DNA from: Comamonadaceae bacterium
GTDB lineage: Bacteria > Pseudomonadota > Gammaproteobacteria > Burkholderiales > Burkholderiaceae_C
Reading direction: 5' to 3'
Assembly: GCA_027488115.1 (NCBI GenBank)
Contig: JAIYCG010000032.1
Span: 1 to 64,000 of the forward strand
Length of the DNA stretch: 64,000 nucleotides
Under the pieces are notes generated by a model that was not told where the DNA came from, ran no database searches, and worked only from the letters and a program-made list of their open reading frames with translations. Both the position numbers and the translations under genes were made by a program. This document shows positions 50,712 through 59,998 of this stretch, in pieces (the stretch's first letter is position 1; each line of letters starts with the position of its first letter).

Positions 50712-51503
50712 ATGACACAAGCAGAAACTCCCTTGGTTCTTCGGCACGACGACGATCGTGGCGTGTGCACCCTCACCTTAAATCGGCCATCCGCGTTCAA
50801 TGCTTTGAGTGAAGAGTTGCTCACAGCTCTGCAAACTGAGCTGGACAATTTATCCAGAAGTCCGTCGCTTCGAGTTCTAGTGATTGCAGCGGCTGGCAAA
50901 GCCTTTTGTGCAGGACATGACCTTCGCCAAATGCGGGCTGAGCCCTCAATGGATTACTACCAAAAGTTGTTTTCTCAGTGCGGCAACATGATGCTCAGCA
51001 TTCAAAAATTGCAAGTGCCCGTCATTGCCAAGGTACAAGGCGTTGCCACAGCAGCAGGCTGTCAGTTGGTAGCGCAGTGCGATTTGGCTGTGGCATCTTC
51101 CGAGGCCAAATTTGCAGTCAGCGGTGTCAATTTAGGCTTATTTTGCGCCACACCCAGTGTGGCGTTGTCACGCAATTTATCGCGCAAAGCTGCATTTGAA
51201 ATGTTGGTCACAGGCGATTTTCTCAATGCCCAAGATGCCTTGAAGCAAGGCTTGATCAATCAAATCGCCGAGCCCCATGATCTTGACGCCTGCACAGAGA
51301 ACTTGATTGTCAAAATTCTTTCAAAACCCCAAGTTGCCTTGGCCATGGGCAAAGAGTTGTTTTACATGCAGCTCGAAACCGGCATTGAGAAAGCCTATGA
51401 ATTTGCGTCGCAAACGATGGCTTGCAACATGATGGACAGTGCAGCCCTTGAGGGCGTGCAGGCCTTCATCGAGAAAAGAAAACCCAGCTGGTCGAGCTCT
51501 TAG
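50712..51503 (+). CDS. Enoyl-CoA hydratase/isomerase family protein
   Basis: A 263-residue crotonase-superfamily enzyme acting on acyl-CoA thioesters. The oxyanion-hole segments are AAGKAFCAGHDLRQM and KVQGVATAAGCQLVAQCDLAVAS; the following FAVSGVNLGLFCATPSVAL and GLINQIAEPHDLD complete the fold. The position of the usual catalytic Glu near GVNLGLFCATP is not conserved in the classical form (the segment reads NLGLF rather than E-x-xxG), so it may be a hydratase-like or isomerase-like variant. It is the last gene of the metY-acyl-CoA synthetase operon and runs toward the convergent Rieske ferredoxin gene. Confidence 0.85.
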   Translation: MTQAETPLVLRHDDDRGVCTLTLNRPSAFNALSEELLTALQTELDNLSRSPSLRVLVIAAAGKAFCAGHDLRQMRAEPSMDYYQKLFSQCGNMMLSIQKLQVPVIAKVQGVATAAGCQLVAQCDLAVASSEAKFAVSGVNLGLFCATPSVALSRNLSRKAAFEMLVTGDFLNAQDALKQGLINQIAEPHDLDACTENLIVKILSKPQVALAMGKELFYMQLETGIEKAYEFASQTMACNMMDSAALEGVQAFIEKRKPSWSSS

Positions 51504-51514
51504 CAGCGCGTGTT

Positions 51515-51835
51515 TTAGCCATGGGCTGCCAAATCTAAAAAGACCCGTCCATTCTCAATTTTGACGGGCCATACTTTGGCGGGTTCGGTGGCGGGTCCAC
51601 ATGCAATCGAGCCATCTCTCAAATCGAATTGGGCTTGATGAAACGGGCACTCAACAAAATTGCCCTCTACAAATCCTTCGCACAGTTTGGCATTGCCGTG
51701 ACTGCATTCATTGTTGATAGCAAACACACCCTCATCAATTTTGAAGATGGCAATATCGTGATTCAGAGGCGTCACAGCAACGCCTGCACCTTCAAACAAA
51801 TCAGCCTCAGAGGCTACGTCTATCCAGTTGCTCAT
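51515..51835 (-). CDS. Rieske [2Fe-2S] ferredoxin
   Basis: A 106-residue Rieske-type ferredoxin; the cluster ligands are C44-x-H46 (ECSHG) and C63-x2-H66 (ECPFHQ). Length and motifs fit the small ferredoxins (NagAb/BphF type) that feed ring-hydroxylating oxygenases. It starts 2 bases after the oxygenase small-subunit stop, so it is the third gene of the nagGH operon and its obvious electron donor. The reductase component is not encoded in the window. Confidence 0.9.
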   Translation of the reverse strand: MSNWIDVASEADLFEGAGVAVTPLNHDIAIFKIDEGVFAINNECSHGNAKLCEGFVEGNFVECPFHQAQFDLRDGSIACGPATEPAKVWPVKIENGRVFLDLAAHG

Positions 51836-51837
51836 GA

Positions 51838-52311
51838 TTAAATGGGATAAATAATGGAATTGGGAATCATTTCACTGTCGTAAATGCAAAGGCGCTCTTT
51901 CAATTTCAAGCCCTCGGCGGTTTGGACGATGGTGTCAAGATAGCGACCTACATTGAAAACAGTCGACTCTTTGTCTAATTTGGTACGAAAGACGGCGTAG
52001 TTGGCTTCGCAGTAAATAGCGCCATTTTCGACTTTGCGCACCACGGGCGTCCCCACCACATGGCGCTGGTAGTAGGGGTCGTGGTACAAGGTTTCTGTAA
52101 TCCCATAGACCCGATCTTTCAACATGCCTTTGCTTGTGAGCGACAAAGTTGCCAATGGAAAGCCACGCTCATAGTTTTCGCGGGGCTGCAATTTATAAAC
52201 ACACGCTTCAGTGAAAAATTCTGGCCACAAATTCCACTGACCACTGTCTACCGCACTGGCGTAATCGGCATAAAGTTGTTGGATGCCCAACCAAGTTTGC
52301 ATATCGACCAT
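51838..52311 (-). CDS. nagH: Salicylate 5-hydroxylase small subunit
   Basis: A 157-residue beta subunit of a ring-hydroxylating oxygenase (SnoaL-like cystatin fold), stabilising the catalytic alpha subunits. Typical segments are [53 protein letters not shown] and [10 protein letters not shown]. It lies 2 bases downstream of the alpha subunit gene. Assignment to salicylate 5-hydroxylase follows from the strong resemblance of the alpha subunit to NagG as I recall it. Related anthranilate- or benzoate-type oxygenases remain possible. Confidence 0.83.
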   Translation of the reverse strand: MVDMQTWLGIQQLYADYASAVDSGQWNLWPEFFTEACVYKLQPRENYERGFPLATLSLTSKGMLKDRVYGITETLYHDPYYQRHVVGTPVVRKVENGAIYCEANYAVFRTKLDKESTVFNVGRYLDTIVQTAEGLKLKERLCIYDSEMIPNSIIYPI

Positions 52312-52313
52312 GA

Positions 52314-53567
52314 TCAGCTCTCCATCACTTTTCGCCAGTATTCATACATACCTCGAATGAGTGTTTCTGTCACCATGTGATCAGTTTCTTCAACTTCGCG
52401 ACCACCCAACTCGGCCAAGGTGCGGTGTTGAGGTTTGCTTTCAAAAGAAGTTTGGGAGAACTCAATGACTTCGCCATCGTCGGCTGATACAAAGCCAGCT
52501 GGCCCAAACAAATTGGCTTGTCGCAATCGGCGCTCAGTCATCTCATCTGTATCGTCTTCAAATCCAAAGTGCGTCCAAACAAAATCGAATGCACCATGCC
52601 CATCGGGCTGAATGTGTCTGGTAGAAACACTGTTCACTTGCTGCTGAAAAATAACACTGGGAAACAAAGTCATCATGACTGCCGTTGGGCCACCCCACCA
52701 AGCCTCTGGCACGATGTCTAAAAAGCTGGGGTCGTTCAATTGCATACTGGCTTTGAAACTGCTGACCTGCGTCACGTCAGAAGCTTGACCCGTGGCTTGG
52801 CCAGAAGAACCCCGGGTGGAAATCATGGCAGCATGCCGATGGTGGTCGTCCATGCGCAGCTCGCTTTTGTTGTCTGCCCGCCAAAGACCAAAGGTGACAA
52901 ACCAAGTGTGCAACAAACCAGGGTGGTACGGATCTTTGATGTTTTCTTGCATCAGCTTCCAGTTGCCTGGAATTCGTTGCCTGTTGTAGCCCAAAATTTT
53001 GAGTTGTCGGCCATTGAACAATCGATCGAAGTAAGTCAGGATGGTTGGCCCCATAAAGTCTTCTAATGACTCGACTTCATGGTCGAAAGAGGCAAACACC
53101 ACACCACCGCGTGATGCCACTTTCAAAGCGGTCAGCCCATGATTTTTGGGATCAAAATCAGCAGGCATGCCGCCATTGATCTTGCCGTCTTGTCGAACCC
53201 CACGCCGAAATGGCACACCCTGCAATTTGCCATCCAAGGCATAACTCCACTGGTGGTAAGGACAGACCAATTCTTTTTTGTTGCCGTGCCGCTCTCTGCA
53301 AAAAGCCATGCCTCGGTGCGCGCAAACGTTCTCAACCACATGGACTTGACCATCTTGGCTGCGCGTCATGATGACCGAGCGTTCTCCTATGACTGTTCGC
53401 TTGAAATCACCCTTGTTGGGAATCTCTGCTTCCAAGCCGACATAACTCCAATGTGCTTTGTAAAAGAAGCGGTCCAGTTCTTTGACATGAGTATCTTCTT
53501 GGGTGTAGACAGCAAAGGGGATGCGGCTGGTGCCACTGTTCTCCCAGTGAATTGGTTGATCTTTCAT
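52314..53567 (-). CDS. nagG: Salicylate 5-hydroxylase large subunit
   Basis: Catalytic alpha subunit (417 residues) of a Rieske non-haem iron oxygenase. The Rieske cluster is held by C82-x-H84 (CAHRGMAF) and C102-x2-H105 (CPYHQWSY). The mononuclear iron site is D212, H215 and H220 ([15 protein letters not shown]), with a later acidic ligand in the C-terminal domain. Extended agreement with the remembered NagG of naphthalene degraders ([69 protein letters not shown]) supports hydroxylation of salicylate to gentisate. No gentisate dioxygenase is in the window. Confidence 0.87.
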   Translation of the reverse strand: MKDQPIHWENSGTSRIPFAVYTQEDTHVKELDRFFYKAHWSYVGLEAEIPNKGDFKRTVIGERSVIMTRSQDGQVHVVENVCAHRGMAFCRERHGNKKELVCPYHQWSYALDGKLQGVPFRRGVRQDGKINGGMPADFDPKNHGLTALKVASRGGVVFASFDHEVESLEDFMGPTILTYFDRLFNGRQLKILGYNRQRIPGNWKLMQENIKDPYHPGLLHTWFVTFGLWRADNKSELRMDDHHRHAAMISTRGSSGQATGQASDVTQVSSFKASMQLNDPSFLDIVPEAWWGGPTAVMMTLFPSVIFQQQVNSVSTRHIQPDGHGAFDFVWTHFGFEDDTDEMTERRLRQANLFGPAGFVSADDGEVIEFSQTSFESKPQHRTLAELGGREVEETDHMVTETLIRGMYEYWRKVMES

Positions 53568-53743
53568 AGATGCAAAGCTCGGCTTCTTTCAATACTGTCA
53601 ATCATGCCACGGTATGAGTTCTCAATGAGGAATGCCTTCGCTATTTTTCTCTTGGAATAATAGATGACCAGAGAGGGTTAGTACTGTTGGTCTGAGCTTA
53701 ACAATTATTTAGGGTGTGGGAATCACTTTTCAGGAATCTGTTC

Positions 53744-54811
53744 ATGACCAGACTTTTAACTATCGCCAAAATATTTGGCCTCTGCCTTCTAAGCCTATTG
53801 TCTTTCAATGCTGCGGCACAAAATTTCAACGCTCAAAAATCTGGCGTATGGGAAACACAAAACTTTCAGTTTCAAAATGGGCAAAGCCTGCCCAATTTGA
53901 AACTCGGTTACACCACGTTGGGAAATCCTCAAAACGAGGCCGTTCTGATCCTTCACGGCACAGCTGGAAACAGCAAAGGCATGCTCAATCCAGCATTTGG
54001 TGGACAGTTATTTGGTCCGGGCCAAGTTCTTGATGCAGAGAAATACTACGTCATTCTGCCCGATGCATTGGGCGCAGGGCAGTCGTCCAAACCATCTGAC
54101 GGTATGCGAGCGAAGTTTCCTGAATACAACTACACAGACATGGTGAAGGCTCAGTACCTTCTGGTCAAAGAAGGTTTGGGTGTGAAGCACTTGCGCTTGG
54201 TTCTCGGCAATTCTATGGGAGGCATGCAGACTTGGCTTTGGGGCATCATGTATCCCGAATTTATGGACTTGCTGGTTCCCATGGCATCCATGCCAACAGA
54301 AATGTCAGGCAGAAATTGGATGATGCGCAGACTGATCATTGACTCTATTCGGAACGATCCAGAGTGGATGGGCGGCAACTATGTTCAACAACCCAAGAGT
54401 GCTCTGTTTGCAACAACTTTTTATGCAACCGCAACCAATGGCGGTAACCAATCGATTCAAAAAATAGCACCTACCCGTGCTGCTGCCGATGCTCTTCTGG
54501 ATCAAAGATTGAAAGGCCCGTTAACCGGCGATGCCAATGACATCATGTACCAATGGGCATCGTCGAAAGATTACAACCCCACTGCACAACTAGACAGAAT
54601 CAAAGCGCGCGTGCTGGCCATTAACTCTGCCGACGACGAAAGAAATCCTCCCGAATTGGGCATCATGGAAAAATCTTTGAAAGTCCTGCCCAACGCATCA
54701 CTGTTTTTAATTCCCGCTAGCGAACAAACTTCTGGGCATGGCACCACCGGGCAAGCACGTTGGTGGAAGGACGAACTGGCCAAGGCTCTCAATTCAACCT
54801 CCAAAAAGTAA
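53744..54811 (+). CDS. Exported alpha/beta hydrolase (homoserine acetyltransferase-like)
   Basis: A 355-residue alpha/beta-fold protein related to MetX-type homoserine O-acetyltransferases. It carries a signal peptide (MTRLLTIAKIFGLCLLSLLSFNAAAQ), so it works outside the cytoplasm and is unlikely to be a biosynthetic MetX. The nucleophile is S157 in LGNSMGGMQTW; the acid is in SADDERNPPE and the His in SGHGTTG. NLKLGYTTLGNP and LHGTAGN are family segments. The start at 53744 has AGGA nearby. It is divergent from nagG and stands alone. It is probably an esterase or lipase-like enzyme of unknown substrate. Confidence 0.82.
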   Translation: MTRLLTIAKIFGLCLLSLLSFNAAAQNFNAQKSGVWETQNFQFQNGQSLPNLKLGYTTLGNPQNEAVLILHGTAGNSKGMLNPAFGGQLFGPGQVLDAEKYYVILPDALGAGQSSKPSDGMRAKFPEYNYTDMVKAQYLLVKEGLGVKHLRLVLGNSMGGMQTWLWGIMYPEFMDLLVPMASMPTEMSGRNWMMRRLIIDSIRNDPEWMGGNYVQQPKSALFATTFYATATNGGNQSIQKIAPTRAAADALLDQRLKGPLTGDANDIMYQWASSKDYNPTAQLDRIKARVLAINSADDERNPPELGIMEKSLKVLPNASLFLIPASEQTSGHGTTGQARWWKDELAKALNSTSKK

Positions 54812-54928
54812 GTTTGAAACCATTCAGCCAATGAACTGCTGATGCCACAAACGGGAGGTTTTCAAGTGAATTTTCAGTTCGTCTGCAATTTTTCCGCATT
54901 GCGAAATTTCATCTCATTTTTTATCAAT

Positions 54929-54963
54929 GTAGCCCTGTCAAAGACTCATCAAGGGCTACTTTT
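54929..54963 (+). terminator. Terminator-like hairpin after hydrolase gene
   Basis: GTAGCCCT (54929-54936) pairs with AGGGCTAC (54952-54959) around a 15-base loop and is followed by TTTT. It lies in the 208-base gap before the isocitrate dehydrogenase gene and would end the hydrolase transcript. Confidence 0.6.
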
Positions 54964-55019
54964 AAGATCTAATACTGCTTGCACCAATCTCTCATGCAGT
55001 TATAAAAAAGAGGACGAAA

Positions 55020-57257
55020 ATGACCAATCAAAAATCCAAAATTATTTACACCCTGACCGACGAAGCCCCATTGCTGGCAACGGCGGCTTTTTTGCCAGTC
55101 ATTCAAACTTTCACTCAGCCTGCTGACATCGAAGTTGAAACCAGTGACATTTCTGTAGCGGGTCGCGTTTTGGGAGAATTTCCAGACTTCCTCACGCCTG
55201 AGCAACAAGTGCCTGACAACTTGGCAGATTTGGGCAAGCGCACCCTGCTTCCCGAAACCAACATCATCAAATTGCCCAACATCAGCGCTTCTGTTCATCA
55301 GTTGGCTGGCGTGATCAAAGAACTCCAGTCCAAAGGATTTCACGTTCCCGATTACCCAGAAGATCCTAAAACAGATGCTGAAAAAGCCATTCGCGCACGC
55401 TACTCAAAATGCTTAGGCAGCGCTGTCAATCCAGTTTTGCGAGAAGGCAACTCAGACCGCCGCGCTCCTTTGGCTGTTAAGAATTACGCCAGAAAAAACC
55501 CCCACAGCATGGGTGAATGGAGCATGGCTTCCAGAACACACGTGGCTCACATGAAACACGGCGACTTCTACCATGGCGAAAAATCCATGACCCTAGACAA
55601 AGCACGCGATGTCCGCATGGAACTTGTCACCAAGTCTGGCAAGACCATGGTGCTGAAGCCCAAAGTCTCATTGTTGGCTGGCGAAATCATCGACAGCATG
55701 TTCATGAGCAAAAAAGCGCTGTGCGAGTTTTACGAGGAGCAAATGGAAGACGCTCGCAAATCTGGCGTGATGTTCTCTTTGCACGTCAAAGCCACCATGA
55801 TGAAAGTGTCGCACCCCATTGTGTTTGGACACGCTGTCAAAATTTTCTACAAAGAAGCCTTTGAAAAGCATGGCAAGGTTTTTGATGAGTTGGGTATCAA
55901 TGTCAACAACGGCATGGTCGATCTTGAAGAGAAGATAGAAACATTGCCCCATTCTTTGCATGACGAAATCGTTCGCGACCTGCACGCTTGCCACGAGCAC
56001 CGCCCCGATTTGGCCATGGTGGACTCTGCCAAAGGCATTACCAATTTGCACGCACCCAACGATGTGATCGTGGATGCTTCCATGCCAGCCATGATTCGCA
56101 TTGGCGGCAAAATGTGGGGTGCTGACGGCAAACCCAAAGACACCAAGGCAGTTATCCCCGAGTCCACATTTGCCCGCATCTACCAAGAAGTCATCAATTT
56201 CTGCAAGACCAACGGCAACTTTGATCCCCGCACCATGGGCACAGTGCCCAACGTTGGCCTGATGGCTCAACAGGCTGAGGAATACGGCTCACACGACAAG
56301 ACATTTGAAATCGCAGAAGATGGCGTGGCCAACATTGTCGATATTGCCACCGGAGAGGTCTTGCTGTCACAAAACGTTGAATGTGGTGACATCTGGCGCA
56401 TGTGTCAAGTTAAAGATGCCCCTATTCGCGATTGGGTGAAGTTGGCTGTCACGCGTGCACGCAACTCAGGCACACCTGCTTTGTTCTGGCTTGATCCCTA
56501 TCGCCCACACGAAGCCGAGATGATCAAGAAGGTGGAAACCTACTTGAAAGACCACGATACCAAGGGCTTGGACATTCAAATCATGTCTCAAGTTCGCGCC
56601 ATGCGCTACACCCTTGAACGCGTCATCCGCGGTCTGGACACCATTTCTGTCACTGGCAACATTTTGCGCGACTACCTCACCGACTTGTTCCCCATCATGG
56701 AGTTAGGCACCAGCGCCAAGATGCTGTCCATCGTGCCCCTCATGGCAGGTGGCGGCATGTACGAAACGGGCGCAGGCGGTTCGGCGCCTAAGCATGTCAA
56801 GCAATTGGTTGAAGAGAACCACTTGCGTTGGGACTCCCTGGGAGAGTTCTTGGCCTTGGCTGTTTCCTTAGAAGATTTGGGCATCAAAACAGGTAACACC
56901 AAAGCCAAAGTATTGGCCAAAACTTTGGATGCAGCCACGGGTTCATTGTTAAACAACAACAAAAACCCTTCCACCAAAACCGGTGAATTGGATAACCGTG
57001 GAAGTCAGTTTTACTTGGCCATGTATTGGGCCCAAGAGCTAGCGGCGCAAACTGAAGACAAAGACTTGCAAAGCAAGTTTGCAGGTTTGGCCAAATCTTT
57101 GACTGACAATGAACAGCAAATTGTGGACGAACTGAAGGCCGTACAAGGAAAACCAGTGGACATTGGCGGCTATTACAAGCCTTCAGCCGAACTGCTGCAA
57201 AAAGTCATGTGCCCAAGCCATACTTTCAATGAAATTTTAAAATCAGCTCGCGCATAA
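55020..57257 (+). CDS. icd: Monomeric NADP-dependent isocitrate dehydrogenase
   Basis: A 745-residue monomeric isocitrate dehydrogenase (IDH-II type), oxidising isocitrate to 2-oxoglutarate with NADP in the citric acid cycle. Landmarks of this family are [21 protein letters not shown] at the N-terminus, [70 protein letters not shown] and [16 protein letters not shown]. The length matches the ~740-residue norm. GAGG precedes the ATG. It is flanked by terminator-like hairpins on both sides and forms a single-gene unit. Confidence 0.95.
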   Translation: MTNQKSKIIYTLTDEAPLLATAAFLPVIQTFTQPADIEVETSDISVAGRVLGEFPDFLTPEQQVPDNLADLGKRTLLPETNIIKLPNISASVHQLAGVIKELQSKGFHVPDYPEDPKTDAEKAIRARYSKCLGSAVNPVLREGNSDRRAPLAVKNYARKNPHSMGEWSMASRTHVAHMKHGDFYHGEKSMTLDKARDVRMELVTKSGKTMVLKPKVSLLAGEIIDSMFMSKKALCEFYEEQMEDARKSGVMFSLHVKATMMKVSHPIVFGHAVKIFYKEAFEKHGKVFDELGINVNNGMVDLEEKIETLPHSLHDEIVRDLHACHEHRPDLAMVDSAKGITNLHAPNDVIVDASMPAMIRIGGKMWGADGKPKDTKAVIPESTFARIYQEVINFCKTNGNFDPRTMGTVPNVGLMAQQAEEYGSHDKTFEIAEDGVANIVDIATGEVLLSQNVECGDIWRMCQVKDAPIRDWVKLAVTRARNSGTPALFWLDPYRPHEAEMIKKVETYLKDHDTKGLDIQIMSQVRAMRYTLERVIRGLDTISVTGNILRDYLTDLFPIMELGTSAKMLSIVPLMAGGGMYETGAGGSAPKHVKQLVEENHLRWDSLGEFLALAVSLEDLGIKTGNTKAKVLAKTLDAATGSLLNNNKNPSTKTGELDNRGSQFYLAMYWAQELAAQTEDKDLQSKFAGLAKSLTDNEQQIVDELKAVQGKPVDIGGYYKPSAELLQKVMCPSHTFNEILKSARA

Positions 57258-57301
57258 AACCAGCCTTTTAAATTTCATTTGCCCCTCTGCGCTGCGTCCA
57301 A

Positions 57302-57329
57302 GCCGCATCATTCGTGATGCGGCTTTTTT
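57302..57329 (+). terminator. Rho-independent terminator of isocitrate dehydrogenase gene
   Basis: A 9-base perfect stem GCCGCATCA/TGATGCGGC (57302-57310/57315-57323) with the stable TTCG tetraloop is followed by six Ts. It begins 45 bases after the icd stop codon and is one of the clearest terminators in the window. Confidence 0.92.
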
Positions 57330-57336
57330 CTGCCCC

Positions 57337-57720
57337 TTACTCAAACAAATCTGTTTGGTTTAAATTTTCAGGGACACAGCGACCCGTCTGTTTTTTTGAT
57401 TTTTTCAGATGAGGGATCGCCTTGATGGGTGACAACTCCAAGATGGCTGGTTTTTTTTGAAGTTGGCTAACAGGTGCTGAAGCTTGACGCTCTGGCGCAG
57501 CATGGGTTAATTCAGCGGGCCAGCGCTTTAAACGCTTTAACTCTCCGCGGTTCATACATCGGTACAAGGCCAGCAATTCGCCCGAGGTCTCGGACTCCAA
57601 TGCCACGTAAGACTTACCAAGGTAATTAATTTGTCTGGCTGCAATCTGCAAAACGACATCACTGCCTTTGAGATCAGTTCTTGAATAAGCCGTAATGGCT
57701 CGCAATAGGATCTTGTTCAT
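57337..57720 (-). CDS. Hypothetical protein
   Basis: A 127-residue cytoplasmic protein without membrane segments. The first ~70 residues look globular (ILLRAITAYSRTDLKGSDVVLQIAARQINYLGKSYVALES, then LLALYRCMNRGELKRLKRWP); the rest is basic, proline-containing and probably disordered (KKPAILELSPIKAIPHLKKSKK), ending in the acidic NLNQTDLFE. I do not recognise the family. It converges on icd, sharing the terminator region. An ACTGGT/ACCAGT inverted repeat (57739-57744/57769-57774) lies just upstream and may be a control site. Confidence 0.5.
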   Translation of the reverse strand: MNKILLRAITAYSRTDLKGSDVVLQIAARQINYLGKSYVALESETSGELLALYRCMNRGELKRLKRWPAELTHAAPERQASAPVSQLQKKPAILELSPIKAIPHLKKSKKQTGRCVPENLNQTDLFE

Positions 57721-57821
57721 TTAAGGTCTAGTTAATTAACTGGTAGTTTTTAAACAGGACGCCAAAAAACCAGTAGTTTACAAGCAATTTGTTTGTAGAC
57801 ACTTTGTTAAAAAACAAGAAG

Positions 57822-58565
57822 TTAACCGGTAACGGAGTCGCAAATGAGTTTCAAAGAGACTAGAAACAAACCAGCCTGAACCAATTTAAAAAACCAAGCA
57901 TCAGCAATACGCTTGGTGAGATAGGCTCCTACAAAAGTGCCTGCAAGCGCAAAAGGCACTAAAACAGCCGCACCCATTAAATCCTCCACACTGTAGGGGC
58001 TGAGATTTTGATAAGGGCCGATTTTTGCAAAATTAATGATGGCAAACAGAATGGTGGCTGTCCCCGCAAACTCTGCTTTGGGCAATTTTTGAGGCAGCAC
58101 AAATACTTGAAATGGCGGGCCACCTGCATGCGCAATGAAACTCGTAAAACCGGCGCCAGCACCCCAAAAAATACCTTTGGGAACTGAGGCAGGTAAAGCC
58201 GCGTCACCTTGACCTCGTTTGAACCAAGTCTGCAAGCAAAAGCTCACCCCAACCAAACCAATGATCAATTTGATGGTCAGATCTGAAATCATGGAGGCTG
58301 TGAGCCACCCTATCAAAACGCCCAAGAGCCCAGCTGGCACCAAAATCTTCAAATTGATGGCGCTGTAATTTCTTCGATAAAGCCATACACCAACGACATC
58401 AGAGATCACGAAGAGTGGCAGTAAAAGAACCGCTACTTTCACTGGAGACATGACCAAAGACAGCAAGGGCACCGACATCATGCCAACCAAAGGTAAGCCT
58501 CCTTTGGACATGCCAATGAGCATGGCTGAACAACTGGCAAGCACCAAATACTGACTAATTTCCAT
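57822..58565 (-). CDS. TauE/SafE-family membrane exporter
   Basis: A 247-residue inner-membrane protein with about seven to eight helices in the TauE/SafE (DUF81) family, members of which export sulfite, sulfoacetate or related anions. Family features are the opening ASCSAMLIGMSKGGLPLVGMMSVPLLSLVMSPVKVAVLLLPLFVISD and GLLGVLIGWLTASMISDLTIKLIIGLVG, with the repeated half beginning GIFWGAGAGFTSFIAHAGGPPFQVFVLP. With sox and fcc genes elsewhere in the window, a role in sulfite release is possible but is inference. The MFS gene upstream ends 38 bases before its ATG, so both may be cotranscribed. Confidence 0.82.
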   Translation of the reverse strand: MEISQYLVLASCSAMLIGMSKGGLPLVGMMSVPLLSLVMSPVKVAVLLLPLFVISDVVGVWLYRRNYSAINLKILVPAGLLGVLIGWLTASMISDLTIKLIIGLVGVSFCLQTWFKRGQGDAALPASVPKGIFWGAGAGFTSFIAHAGGPPFQVFVLPQKLPKAEFAGTATILFAIINFAKIGPYQNLSPYSVEDLMGAAVLVPFALAGTFVGAYLTKRIADAWFFKLVQAGLFLVSLKLICDSVTG

Positions 58566-58603
58566 GGCGACCTTGAGTTAAATCACTTTCAAGCGTGGGT
58601 AGC

Positions 58604-59782
58604 TTATGCAAATAGCTTGGGGTACTTCAAGATTCGCCAGCAACTGTAGGTAGCCAGACCAGAAATACCCAGTGTGACCCATATCACGAGCACATAACTT
58701 TGAGTCATGTCAAAAACTTGCCCGGCCAAAACAGGCCCCAACAAGTTGCCTAAGGCCGCACCGGTGTAAAGCGTGCCAATGATGGCTGAGACTGCCCTGC
58801 CCCCAAACAAATCCATGCAAATTGCAGGTAGCAACGAAACAATGCTGCCATAACTGAGCCCAAACCAAATGGCAAACAACGCAAAGGTCCATAGGTCTTG
58901 AGCGAGCGCCCAAATTAAATAAGAAAGACCCATCAGGCACTGCATCAACATGAGTGTTTTGATGCGCCCAATGCGATCGGCCAACCAACCAATGGCAAAC
59001 CTACCAACTAGACTACCAATCCCGATTAAACCAACCAAGCCCACCGCTTGCGCATCTGGCACACCTGCATCCCTGGCTGCCGCAGAAATGTGCGCAAAGG
59101 GGATGAACATGACTGGTGCGCCCAGCAGAGTACCCAAATAAAGCCATTTAAAAGAAGCTGTTTTCAAGGCGTCCGAAAGCGTCAAACCGGGAAGTACGCC
59201 GCTGGTGCTACCACTGAGATTAGGGGCTCGCTTCAATAAAAATCCAGCCGTCAAACCAATCAGCAGCACCCCAACAGACATCAGTTGAAGCGCATTTCGC
59301 CAATCAACCTCTGTCAGTAAATAGCTCACAAAGACCGGCAAAATGAGCGTTCCTGCACCGACGCCAGAGCTGGCAATGCCTGAAGCCAATCCCCGACGTT
59401 TGGTAAACCATGGCTGAACTGAAGCAATCGAAGGGGTATAGACAAAGGCAATACCCAAACCGACCAAAAGCCCATAGCTGAGATAGACGGTAGTCAAATT
59501 TTGCGCCAAGCTGGTTAAAAACAATCCCAGAGCAATGAAGACCATGCCCATCATGCAGACCAACCTAGGCCCCCACCGATCGGCCAACATGCCGCCACCG
59601 GCACCCAAAACAAAATAAACCAGGCCGCAGAGACCAAAGATCCAAGACACATCAGCCCGCTGCGCTGAAAACTCTTTGGCAAAATTTTCAAAAAATGCCG
59701 CAAACGAATAGGAAACACCAAAAATGACGGCAAGACAAACAAAAGTTGCCCATACGACCACCCATGCTCTGCGGGATTCCAT
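58604..59782 (-). CDS. MFS transporter (OFA/monocarboxylate-like)
   Basis: A 392-residue major facilitator with 12 predicted helices. The N-terminal segment VVVWATFVCLAVIFGVSYSFAAFFENFAKEF and the motif GGGMLADRWGPRLVCMMG resemble the oxalate/formate antiporter and monocarboxylate porter group. A second motif, FAIGWLADRIGRIKTLMLMQ, follows the central loop. Substrates in this group are usually small organic acids. It precedes the TauE/SafE gene in the same direction. Confidence 0.84.
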   Translation of the reverse strand: MESRRAWVVVWATFVCLAVIFGVSYSFAAFFENFAKEFSAQRADVSWIFGLCGLVYFVLGAGGGMLADRWGPRLVCMMGMVFIALGLFLTSLAQNLTTVYLSYGLLVGLGIAFVYTPSIASVQPWFTKRRGLASGIASSGVGAGTLILPVFVSYLLTEVDWRNALQLMSVGVLLIGLTAGFLLKRAPNLSGSTSGVLPGLTLSDALKTASFKWLYLGTLLGAPVMFIPFAHISAAARDAGVPDAQAVGLVGLIGIGSLVGRFAIGWLADRIGRIKTLMLMQCLMGLSYLIWALAQDLWTFALFAIWFGLSYGSIVSLLPAICMDLFGGRAVSAIIGTLYTGAALGNLLGPVLAGQVFDMTQSYVLVIWVTLGISGLATYSCWRILKYPKLFA

Positions 59783-59998
59783 GTTTTCTTAAACCTTGAT
59801 TGCCATGGCAATAGGGCCGGAATGGATTTGATTTGGCATGGCGTGTCTGACTGTGCTCACTATTTGGCGTTTCTGTAGTCTCATTGATTGGGCCTAGTTT
59901 AGTGTTTTTTAAAATCACCCTAATTTTTCTCTCGCCTCAAGTCAGGAAGCTCCAAAGTCAATTTATGCTCTAGCCCATTGACACAGAAAGTACTTTGT

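Noticed and set aside
54979-55006. Promoter for icd (TTGCAC-16-TATAAA)
   Set aside because: The -35 is poor and the implied start site would fall on the ribosome site, so it is unlikely to be the main promoter.
55668-56270. Minus-strand ORF of 200 codons opposite icd
   Set aside because: His/Phe-rich shadow of a highly conserved gene with no ribosome site.
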